Shown here: piece after piece, positions 41,801-54,500 of the stretch
How positions within the stretch are numbered: position 1 is the first letter of the stretch
Layout: each line of letters starts with the position of its first letter
Assembly: GCA_033239005.1 (NCBI GenBank)
Contig: BSQZ01000022.1
Location: forward strand, 6,463,501-6,527,500
Length of the DNA stretch: 64,000 nt
Origin: Lamellibrachia satsuma
Taxonomy: Eukaryota > Annelida > Polychaeta > Sabellida > Siboglinidae
Direction: 5' to 3'
Made by a program: the position numbers and the translations under genes
The notes under the pieces: model-generated
Database searches by the model: none
Seen by the model: only the letters and a program-made list of their open reading frames with translations
What the model was told of the DNA's origin: nothing

Positions 41801-44800
41801 TGGTCACACACTGTAAGTTTATACCTTTGTTCTTGGTCACACACTGTAAGTTTGTACCCTTGTTCTTGGTCACACACTGTAAGCTTATATTCTTGTCCAC
41901 AACATTTGTGATTGAATAACATACATTTTTATTACCATTTGTTGTTTCTGGTTAATGTGGTTTCAATTTGCAACTTTTAAATAGATTGTGTTCTTCAATA
42001 TTAACTATGTATGATATGAAATATTCAGATTATGTTTCCAAATGAAAGTTGTAGGAATGGCATAAATAGGACACCATATAATTTGTGATCATGTGACTAG
42101 GTGGTCTTGTAATGTAATTCCCTGGGCATTCCCATTGTTTTGTCTGGGAAACTATTTGTAATTTCCACTGAACCATAGAGCTACATAATTAATCGTTTCC
42201 CTGTAGCCTACTAAGGTGTATTAATGTGTGTGCCCTGGATCCATCCTCTAGATATGACCTGGATGTTTTCATTGACTCAAGTTAGTATAGACTGATCATA
42301 TTACACAATGTGCATAAGATAAACAAATTAAGTGGTGTGCTTGCGTGTTTGTATAACGACCTGCCTGTCTGTACAACAGGAAGGAACTGTCTAAATAATC
42401 CTACAGCATTTGTAATAATGATAATGCATGGTTCCTATTTGTAATAATGATAATGCATGGTTCCTATTTGTAATAATGATAATGCATGGTTCCTATTTGT
42501 AATAATGATAATGCATGGTTCCTATTTGTAATATTGTTGTGCTTTTTACAAAAACAATTATGCACAAAGCTGAGCTGCAAGAGCTTAAAACATAATTTTA
42601 GAATGTTATAATAATAATAAGTACATTTATATAAAGCCATAAATCTGAAAACAGTCCATTTAGAGGTGCTTTAAATACATAGGTGCTAAAATAAAATTAA
42701 TTAAGTAAATGATAATAAATTAGTTAAATTTAAATGTATTTTATGCCACACAACTTCCATTAAAAGTGAAGTCCTAATAGAGTTCCTCAAAGAAGGGGGG
42801 GCATAGTATGAAGTCCTAATAGAGTTCCTCAAAGAAGGGGGGGCATAGTATGAAGTCCTTATAGAGTTCCTCAAAGAAGGGGGGCATAGTATGAAGTCCT
42901 TATAGAGTTCCTCAAAGAAGGGGGGCATAGTATGAAGTCCAAATAGAGTTCCTCAAAGAAGGGGGGACATAGTATGAAGTCCTAATAGAGTTCCTCAAAG
43001 AAGGGGGGACATAGTATGAAGTCCAAATAGAGTTCCTCAAAGAAGGGGGGGACATAGTATGAAGTTCTAATAGAGTTCCTCAAAGAAGGTGGGACATAGT
43101 ATGAAGTCCTAATAGAGTTCCTCAAAGAAGGGGGGACATAGTATGAAGTCCAAATAGAGTTCCTCAAAGAAGGGGGGACATAGTATGAAGTCCTAATAGA
43201 GTTCCTCAAAGAAGGGGGGACATAGTATGAAGTCCTAATAGAGTTCCTCAAAGAAGGGGGGACATAGTATGAAGTCCTAATAGAGTTCCTCAAAGAAGGG
43301 GGACATAGTATGAAGTACTAATAGAGTTCCTCAAAGAAGGGGGGACATAGTATTAAGTCCTAATAGAGTTCCTCAAAGAAGGGGGGCATAGTATGAAGTA
43401 CTAATAGAGTTCCTCAAAGAAGGGGGACATAGTATGAAGTCCTAATAGAGTTCCTCAAAGAAGGGGGGACATAGTATGAAGTACTAACAGAGTTCCTCAA
43501 AGAAGGGGGACATAGTATGCAAACAGCTTGCTGAACTCTTCACCTAGTGCATTAGATCAAACAGGATCCCAGGAAGCTGGGAAAATGCCATCATCATACT
43601 ACTACACAAGAAAGGAGGTATTAAGCATCTGAAAAATTACATACCCATCAGCCTTCTCTCAAATCTGTAGAAGTTATTCACTAACAAATCGCATTACCAG
43701 TATCCTAAATTTCAACCAACCTAGAGAACAAGCAGGATTCAAAACTAGTTCTTCAACAATTGACCACCAACATGTAATAAACCAGATCATCCAAAAACAT
43801 GGAGAATATAGGCAACCATTGTCTGGGTTTCATCAATTATGAGAAAGCGTTGACAGCGTTGAAATCCCAGCAGTTCTAGAAGCTCTGGTCGACCAGGTGT
43901 ACATTCATCCTACATCAATATCATCAACACAATGTATAACTAGGGTGTATATTCATCCTACATCAATATCATCAACACAGTGTATAACCAGGGTGTACAT
44001 TCATCCTACATCAATATCATCAACACAATGTATAACTAGGGTGTATATTCATCCTACATCAATATCGTCAACACAATGTATAACCAGGGTGTACACTCAT
44101 CCTACATCAATATCATCAACACAATGTATAACCAGGGTGTACATTCATCCTACATCAATATCATCAACACAATGTATAACCAGGTGTACATTCATCCTAC
44201 ATCAATATCATCAACACAATGTATAACCAGGGTGTACATTCATCCTACATCAATATCATCAACACAGTGTATAACCAGGGTGTATATTCACCCTACATCA
44301 ATATCATCAACACAATGTATAACCAGGTGTACATTCATCCTACATCAATATCATCAACACAGTGTATAACCAGGGTGTACATTCATCCTACATCAATAGC
44401 ATCAACACAATGTATAACCAGGGTGTACATTCATCCTACATCAGTATCATCAACACATGTATAACCAGGGTGTACATTCATCCTACATCAGTATCATCAA
44501 CACATGTATAACCAGGGTGTACATTCATCCTACATCAGTATCATCAACACAATGTATAACCAGGGTGTACATTCATCCTACATCAGTATCATCAACACAT
44601 GTATAACCAGGGTGTACATGCATCCTACATCAATATCATCAACACAATGTATAACCAGGGTGTACATTCATCCTACATCAATATCATCAACACAATGTAT
44701 AACCAGGGAACATCAACCATCAGACTCCACAAAGATAGCAACAAGACCAATAGAGATAGAGGGGTAAGACGGGGGCCTTACCTAAATTGTTTAATGCTGC

Positions 44801-45440
44801 CTTAGAAGGAATCTCCAGGAGGTTAGACTGGGATAGAAAGGGAATCAACATAAACAGTGGTCATCTGAGGCTTTCTGAGCCATCTTTGCTGATGATATTG
44901 TTCTTAGGACAAACAAAACAAAGAACTAGAGGAAATGTTAAATGAGAACAACAACTTATGGATCAGAGAGCAAACTAAAATCCAGGATATCATAAAACTA
45001 GTTAAAATCAAGAAATGGGGATGGGCGGGACACCTTGCCAGAACTAAGGACAACAGGTGGATAAAGATAACAACAGAATGGAGACCAATGACAGGTTCTT
45101 GAATTCAGGGACGACAAAAAACTAGATGGAGACATGAAATTGTACAGTTTGCTGGCATGACATGGATGAGAACGGCACAGGACAGAAGTAAATGGTACCA
45201 GCTCGGGGTGACCTTCGCCCTCAGTGGGCTGACAATGGCTGAGATGATGATGCCACATGAAATAATGTGGGACATTATGTAACAAACTTATTTCAACTTC
45301 AATTAAAAGTGAATGTATTAAATTAGATGGATAATAAATTAGTTAAAACATAGTGCATGTATAATTATGCATAGTAATATATAAATATAAAATTAATGAA
45401 ATAAATAATAATAAATTTATTAAAACATGACATATTAGTA

Positions 45441-45502
<62 letters not shown>

Positions 45503-48500
45503 AATTAGTTAAATAATAATAATAAATTAGACATTATGCATGCATGTGGCTACACATTGTATGCCACACATTGTATGCCACACAAAATAATAATTAAGTA
45601 ACAAACTTATTTAAACTTCCATTAAAACTTAATGTATTAAATTAGATGGCACTATTAATTAATATGTAATATATATTTAAGTGTACATTCCTTAGTCATC
45701 AGGTAATTACAGTATGCTTTATATTATAGAATTGTTAAAATATCAAGTAGTAATTTTATAGCATATTGTTGTGTTTTATACGAAAACAGTTTTATGTATA
45801 TGTATGACAGGCATACAGTCGTGTACACAAGCATACAGTCGTGCACATGTGTTTTGTATGTTGCAGCTACATACCTTTACAGCAAACACATACACAAGCA
45901 TATAACCATGAAACTGTTTTGTATGTTACAGCTACATATTTATACAACAACCATATGTATGTACACATACATACAGTCATTAATCCGTGTTGTGTATATT
46001 ACAGCTAGATATTTCTACAATAAACTTGTGTACACAAGCATGCAACTATGATTTACTGATGTATGTTAAGCAAGATTTAACAAGGCTGTCGTCCAAAGCC
46101 TCAAGTCCCAGGTGGCAAGTGGACAAAGAAGCCATTGGCTCACCAAGAGTTGTTCATCTGTGTATAGCCTGCCCTGGTCAGATGCCTCTCCTGGTCAGAT
46201 GTCTGCCCTGGTCAGATGTCTGTCCTGGTCAGATGTCTGTCCTGGTCAGATGTCTGCCCTGGTCAGATGTCTGCCCTCGTCACATGTCTGCCTTGGTCAG
46301 ATGTCTGCCCTGGTCAGATGTCTGCCCGGGTCAGATGTCTGCCCTGGTCAGATATCTGTCCTAGCCAGATGCCTCTACTGGTCAGATGTCTGCCCTGGTC
46401 AGATGTCTGCCTTGGTCAGATGTCTGCCCTGGTCAGATGTCTGCCCTGGTCAGATGTCTGCCTTGGTCAGATGTCTGCCCTGGTCAGATGTCTGCCCTGG
46501 TCAGATGTCTGCCCTGGTCAGATGTCTGCCCTGGTCAGATATCTGTCCTAGCCAAATGCCTCTCCTGGTCAGATGTCTGCCTTGGTCAGATGTCTGCCCT
46601 GGTCAGATGTCTGTCAATGTTGTATGTTGCAGCGAGTGAGACAAAGGAGACATCAGAGAGTCGACAGACAGCGCTGGTCCAGCGACACTGGGCGGCCAAG
46701 ACTAGTGCCTTCATGGCTAGTTTACACGACACATTTCAGTCCAACTCTCAGATCATACGAGGTATAACTACAGCTACAGTGTTGTGTTTACACGACACAT
46801 TTCAGTCCAACTCTCAGATCATACGAGGTATAACTACAGCTACAGTGTTGTGTTTACACAGCACATTTCAGTCCATACGAGGTATAACTACAGCTACAGT
46901 GTTGTGTTTACACAACACATTTCAGTCCAACTCTCAGATCATACGAGGTATAACTACAGCTACAGTGTTGTGTTTACACAGCACATTTCAGTCCAACTCT
47001 CAGATCATATACGAGGTATAACTACAGCTACAGTGTTGTGTTTACACAACACATTTCAGTCCAACTCTCAGATCATATGAGGTATAACTACAGCTACAGT
47101 GTTGTGTTTACACAACACATTTCAGTCCAACTCTCAGATCATACGAGGTATAACTACAGCTACAGTGTTGTGTTTACACAACACATTTCAGTCCAACTCT
47201 CAGATCATACGAGGTATAACTACAGGTACAGTGTTGTGTTTACACAAAACATTTCAGTCCAACTCCCAGATCATACGAGGTATAACTACAGCTACAGTGT
47301 TGTGTTTACACAACACATTTCAGTCCAACTCCCAGATCATACGAGGTATAACTACAGCTACAGTGTTGTGTTTACACAACACATTTCAGTCCAACTGTCA
47401 GATCATACGAGGTATAACTACAGCTACAGTGTTGTGTTTACACGACACATTTCAGTCCAACTCTCAGATCATACGAGGTATAACTACAGCTACAGTGTTG
47501 TGTTTACACGACACATTTCAGTCCAACTCTCAGATCATACGAGGTATAACTACAGCTACAGTGTTGTGTTTACACGACACATTTCAGTCCAACTCTCAGA
47601 TCATACGAGGTATAACTACAGCTACAGTGTTGTGTTTACACGACACATTTCAGTCCAACTCTCAGATCATACGAGGTATAACTACAGCTACAGTGTTGTG
47701 TTTACACGACACATTTCAGTCCAACTCTCAGATCATACGAGGTATAACTACAGCTACAGTGGTGTGTTTACACGACACATTTCAGTCCAACTCTCAGATC
47801 ATACGAGGTATAACTACAGCTACAGTGTTGTGTTTACACGACACATTTCAGTCCAACTCTCAGATCATACGAGGTATAACTACAGCTACAGTGTTGTGTT
47901 TACACGACACATTTCAGTCCAACTCTCAGATCATACGAGGTATAACTACAGCTACAGTGTTGTGTTTACACGACACATTTCAGTCCAACTCTCGGATCAT
48001 ACGAGGTATAACTACAGCTACAGTGCTGTGTTTACACGACACATTTCAGTCCAACTCTCGGATCATACGAGGTATAACTACAGCTACAGTGTTGTGTTTA
48101 CACGACACATTTCAATCCAACTCTCAGATCATACGAGGTATAACTACAGCTACAGTGTTGTGTTTACACGACACATTTCAATCCAACTCTCAGATCATAC
48201 GATGTATAACTACAGCTACAGTGTTGTGCTTTGATGTTCCATGGAATTCCTTTATGCTTGTTTTGTTGGGCCACAAGGGGTATTTCCCTACTGTCCCCCA
48301 GGTGGCGCCAGTGAATATGTTGAAATGTATTAAATTTTGGCCTTTGACATTTATATAACCTGGGTAATATAAATAATGGCTGTTAACCCCTAGATTTCAT
48401 ATTGAAAAGTTACTCAGTTTATGTGGAAATTATAATACTTCACACAATCTGTTAGATCACTTTTAGCAAGCTTATGTGACTCACAAACATTATCTATAAT

Positions 48501-51500
48501 AATATTGATTTATGACAAATTTATGTAATATATACGTAATATATATATATTATATCACATTAATTTCAGAGTTGCATTAGCCTATCCTTCGTATTGGAGA
48601 TAGACAAACACTGTTACAATTCTACAGAGACAATGTCGGCAGTGACACAATCATTGGTTCTTTAATGTTTAGATGCTGAGAAGTTACTGAGAACTGGTGA
48701 AGACAGGACCGAAGACATGAGAACTGGTGAAGACAGGACTGAAGACATGAGAACTGGTGAAGACAGGACCCAAGACATGAGAACTGGTGAAGACAGGACC
48801 CAAGACATGAGAACTGGTGAAGACAGGACCCAAGACATGAGAACTGGTGAAGACAGGACCCAAGACATGAGAACTGGCGAAGACAGGACCCAAGACATGA
48901 GAACTGGTGAAGACAGGACCCAAGATACGACAGACAGAAGGAGTTTCTCGGAGCAAGTCAAGCTTTCAGTTGACAAAGACCAACCCTATCTCCAGGACAG
49001 AGAGATGCAACGGTAACTATGTCTTTCTGAACAGGAAAGTTGTTTTTCGAGTAGGCTGAGATCATGTGTTTTTAAGACTATCTTTAACAACACTCATTGT
49101 TGCCATACTTTGTTAAAACTTCAGTGATGTAAAATAAAATAAATAAAATCTTCTTTTTTATTTGTGATCAGTTATTTTTTTACTGTATTTATTTATTCAA
49201 GGCAACACTGAAATTATCTGCTATTTTAATAGTATTATTTCATGTAACTAAGTGGAAAATGTAGAAACTTTATAATTGTAGTTATACACAATTCAATAAA
49301 GAGTGCAGTCATTTATGAAATTGCTATCTTGATAAAAATAATACTATGTGGCAGGTGTTTGGGAGAATACTATATGGCAGGTGTTTGGGAGAATGACAAC
49401 GTTTTAATTATATCATACTGGGATATGCAATTAAGCTATTCACAAAGATCTTTTATCACTCTTTTTATGGTGTGATTTTTCAGGCAAAAAAATTACCAAA
49501 ATTAACAATGTTAATAATCAGTGGTGTATCTAATACATTTTTGCAGTGGAGCTCTGTGAAAAGATGTATTGTAAACAAACCACTTTGCAGACTTTATATG
49601 ATTCAGTTCAGTTTTTACCAGATATCTTGAGCCGAGTCTATGGTTTACCGTTTGTTCACCCAGCACTGAGTGTTATGCTCAGCTGACAGGAAGTCTGCTT
49701 GAGCTCGCTGATGACCTTGGCATGACCTCTGTGATGACAAAAGGAGACGCAACAAACTCACTGTGTCACAGATCTGTTTCCAGGTTAATCCTCCGTATCT
49801 GATCAGCTCCTTGCTACCATGGCCTAGATGTTGATATTTAGATTTCTGCGTCCCTGCTGGTGCATGCATGCATGTGTACGTGCTTGACGCGTGGTAGTTG
49901 TCCAATGTCTCTACCAACCTGTCTACATTCACACGATGAGTAAAAAGGTTATTTGTCAAGTCCATTATAATTGGAGTATTTATCCTGCAGCCTGCTTGAA
50001 ATCCCAGTTTGGTAGCAAAACCCATCTAAGTCCTACAGTTGTCTGCAACAATGTGATTCTGTTCAGACCCACAGTTATACATTAGTGTCTGTGACAACGT
50101 GATTCTGTTCAGTCTCACAGTTCTACATTAGTGTCTGTGACAACGTGATTCTGTTCAGACCCACAGTTGTACATTGGTATCTGTGACAATGTGATTCTGT
50201 TCAGTCTCACAGTTGTACATTAGTGTCTGTGACAACATGATTCTGATCAGTCCCACAGTTGTACATTAGTGTCTGTGACAACGTGATTCTGTTCAGTCTC
50301 ACAGTTCTACATTAGTGTCTGTGACAACGTGATTCTGTTCAGACCCACAGTTGTACATTGGTATCTGTGACAATGTGATTATGTTCAGTCTCACAGTTCT
50401 ACATTATTGTCTGTGACAATGTGATTATATTCAGTCCCACAGTTGTACATTATTGTCTGTGACAATGTGATTCTGTTCAGTCTCACAGTTCTACATTATT
50501 GTCTGTGACAATGTGATTCTGATCAGTCCCACAGTTCTACATTATTGTCTGTGACAATGTGATTCTGTTCAGTCTCACAGTTCTACATTATTGTCTGTGA
50601 CAATGTGATTCTGTTCAGTCCCACAGTTGTACATTATTGTCTGTGACAACATGATTCTGTTCAGTCTCACAGTTCTACGTTATTGTCTGTGACAACATGA
50701 TTATGTTCAGTCTCACAGTTCTACATTATTGTCTGTGACAACGTGATTCTGTTCAGTCTCACAGTTCTACATTATTGTCTGTGACAATGTGATTCTGATC
50801 AGTCCCACAGTTCTACATTATTGTATGTGACAATGTGATTCTGTTCAGTCTCAAAGTTCTACATTATTGTCTGTGACAATGTGATTCTGTTCAGTCCCAC
50901 AGTTGTACATTATTGTCTGTGACAACATGATTCTGTTCAGTCTCACAGTTCTACATTATTGTCTGTGACAACATGATTCTGTTCAGTCTCACAGTTCTAC
51001 ATTATTGTCTGTGACAACTTGATTCTGTTCAGTCTCACAGTTCTACATTATTGTCTGTGACAATGTGATTCTGTTCAGTCTCACAGTTCTACATTATTGT
51101 CTGTGACAATGTGATTCTGATCAGTCCCACAGTTCTGCATTATTGTCTGTGACAATGTGATTCTGTTCAGTCTCACAGTTCTACATTATTGTCTGTGACA
51201 ATGTGATTCTGTTCAGTCCCACAGTTGTACATTATTGTCTGTGACAACGTGATTCTGTTCAGTCCCACAGTTGTACATTATTGTCTGTGACAATGTGATT
51301 CTGTTCAGTCTCACAGTTCTACATTATTGTCTGTGACAATGTGATTCTGATCAGTCCCACAGTTCTACATTATTGTATGTGACAATGTGATTCTGTTCAG
51401 TCTCAAAGTTCTACATTATTGTCTGTGACAATGTGATTCTGTTCAGTCCCACAGTTGTACATTATTGTCTGTGACAACATGATTCTGTTCAGTCTCACAG

Positions 51501-54500
51501 TTCTACATTATTGTCTGTGACAACATGATTCTGTTCAGTCTCACAGTTCTACATTATTGTCTGTGACAACTTGATTCTGTTCAGTCTCACAGTTCTACAT
51601 TATTGTCTGTGACAATGTGATTCTGTTCAGTTTAACAGTTCTACATTATTGTCTGTGACAATGTGATTCTGATCAGTCCCACAGTTCTACATTATTGTCT
51701 GTGACAATGTGATTCTGTTCAGTCTCACAGTTCTACATTATTGTCTGTGACAATGTGATTCTGTTCAGTCCCACAGTTCTACATTATTGTCTGTGACAAC
51801 ATGATTCTGTTCAGTCTCACAGTTCTACATTATTGTCTGTGACAACATGATTCTGTTCAGTCTCACAGTTCTACATTATTGTCTGTGACAACTTGATTCT
51901 GTTCAGTCTCACAGTTGTACATTATTGTCTGTGACAATGTGATTCTGTTCAGTCTCACAGTTGTACATTATTGTCTGTGACAATGTGATTCTGTTCAGTC
52001 CCACAGTTGTACATTAGTGTCTGTGACAACATGATTCTGTTCAGTCTCACAGTTCTACATTATTGTATGTGACAATGTGATTCTGTTCAGTCTCACATTT
52101 GTACATTATTGTCTGTGACAATGTGATTCTGTTCAGTCCCACAGTTCTACATTATTGTCTGTGACAATGTGATTCTGTTCAGTCTCACAGTTGTACATTA
52201 TTGTCTGTGACAACATGATTCTGTTCAGTCCCACAGTTGTACATTATTGTCTGTGACAAAATGATTCTGTTCAGTCTCACAGTTGTACATTATTGTCTGT
52301 GACAACATGATTCTGTTCAGTCTCACAGTTGTACATTATTGTCTGTGACAACATGATTCTGTTCAGTCCCACAGTTGTACATTATTGTCTGTCACAACAT
52401 GATTCTGTTCAGTCTCACAGTTGTACATTATTATCTGTGACAACATGATTCTGTTCAGTCCCACAGTTGTACATTATTATCTGTGACAGTGTGATTCTGT
52501 TCAGTCTCACAGTTCTACATTATTGTCTGTGACAATGTGATTCTGTTCAGTCCCACAGTTGTACATTATTGTCTGTGACAACGTGATTCTGTTCAGTCCC
52601 ACAGTTGTACATTATTGTCTGTGACAACTTGATTCTGTTCAGTCTCACAGTTCTACATTATTGTCTGTGACAATGTGATTCTGTTCAGTTTAACAGTTCT
52701 ACATTATTGTCTGTGACAATGTGATTCTGATCAGTCCCACAGTTGTACATTATTGTCTGTGACAACGTGATTCTGTTCAGTCCCACAGTTGTACATTATT
52801 GTCTGTGACAACTTGATTCTGTTCAGTCTCACAGTTCTACATTATTGTCTGTGACAATGTGATTCTGTTCAGTTTAACAGTTCTACATTATTGTCTGTGA
52901 CAATGTGATTCTGATCAGTCCCACAGTTCTACATTATTGTCTGTGACAATGTGATTCTGTTCAGTCTCACAGTTCTACATTATTGTCTGTGACAATGTGA
53001 TTCTGTTCAGTCCCACAGTTCTACATTATTGTCTGTGACAACATGATTCTGTTCAGTCCCACAGTTGTACATTATTGTCTGTGACAACTTGATTCTGTTC
53101 AGTCTCACAGTTCTACATTATTGTCTGTGACAATGTGATTCTGTTCAGTTTAACAGTTCTACATTATTGTCTGTGACAATGTGATTCTGATCAGTCCCAC
53201 AGTTCTACATTATTGTCTGTGACAATGTGATTCTGTTCAGTCTCACAGTTCTACATTATTGTCTGTGACAATGTGATTCTGTTCAGTCCCACAGTTCTAC
53301 ATTATTGTCTGTGACAACATGATTCTGTTCAGTCTCACAGTTCTACATTATTGTCTGTGACAACATGATTCTGTTCAGTCTCACAGTTCTACATTATTGT
53401 CTGTGACAACTTGATTCTGTTCAATCTCACAGTTGTACATTATTGTCTGTGACAATGTGATTCTGTTTAGTCTCACAGTTGTACATTATTGTCTGTGACA
53501 ATGTGATTCTGTTCAGTCTCACAGTTGTACATTAGTGTCTGTGACAACATGATTATGTTCAGTCTCACAGTTCTACATTATTGTATGTGACAATGTGATT
53601 CTGTTCAGTCTCACAGTTGTACATTATTGTCTGTGACAATGTGATTCTGTTCAGTCCCACAGTTCTACATTATTGTCTGTGACAATGTGATTCTGTTCAG
53701 TTTCACAGTTGTACATTATTGTCTGTGACAACATGATTCTGTTCAGTCCCACAGTTGTACATTATTGTCTGTGACAAAATGATTCTGTTCAGTCTCACAT
53801 TTGTACATTATTGTCTGTGACAACATGATTCTGTTCAGTCTCACAGTTGTACATTATTGTCTGTGACAACATGATTCTGTTCAGTCCCACAGTTGTACAT
53901 TATTGTCTGTGACAACATGATTCTGTTCAGTCTCACAGTTGTACATTATTATCTGTGACAACATGATTCTGTTCAGTCCCACAGTTGTACATTATTATCT
54001 GTGACAGTGTGATTCTGTTCAGTCTCACAGTTCTACATTATTGTCTGTGACAATGTGATTCTGTTCAGTCCCACAGTTGTACATTATTGTCTGTGACAAC
54101 GTGATTCTGTTCAGTCCCACAGTTGTACATTATTGTCTGTGACAACATGATTCTGTTCAGTCCCACAATTGTACATTATTGTCTGTGACATTGTGATTCT
54201 GTTCAGTCTCACAGTTCTACATTATTGTCTGTGACAACGTGATTCTGTTCAGTCCCACAGTTGTACATTATTGTCTGTGACAACATGATTCTGTTCAGTC
54301 TCACAGTTCTACATTATTGTCTGTGACAACATGATTCTGTTCAGTCCCACAGTTGTACATTATTGTATGTGACACAATGTGATTCTGTTCAGTCTCACAG
54401 TTCTACATTATTGTCTGTGACAATGTGATTCTGTTCAGTCCCACAGTTGTACATTATTGTCTGTGACAACATGATTCTGTTCAGTCCCACAGTTGTACAT

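Larger units (their letters stand above)
42768..45290 (+). mobile_element. RTE-type LINE, degenerate, with two internal minisatellites
   Basis: Conceptual reading with frameshifts gives the RTE order: EFLKEGG repeated, KQLAELFT.CIRSNRIPGSW, ENAIIILLHKKG, PISLLSNL, QAGF, YEKALT-like block A, VEIPAVLEALVDQ, GVHSSYINIINTMYNQ repeated, GTSTIRLHKDSN, a FADDIV-like block C at ~44890, KKWGWAGHLARTKDNRW and GMTWMRTAQDRSKWYQLG at the end. Similar ~20-bp sequences flank it. It is a pseudogene copy. Confidence 0.82.

Noticed and set aside
47038..48358. ORFs of ~400 codons (YNYSYSVVFTRHISVQLSDH and the like)
   Set aside because: Repeat translation of the exon 20 donor array, interrupted by splice donors in every unit.
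49547..49796. Extra exons between exons 21 and 22
   Set aside because: Their phase does not fit exon 21, the first open stretch ends in a stop without a good donor, and no family motif is seen.
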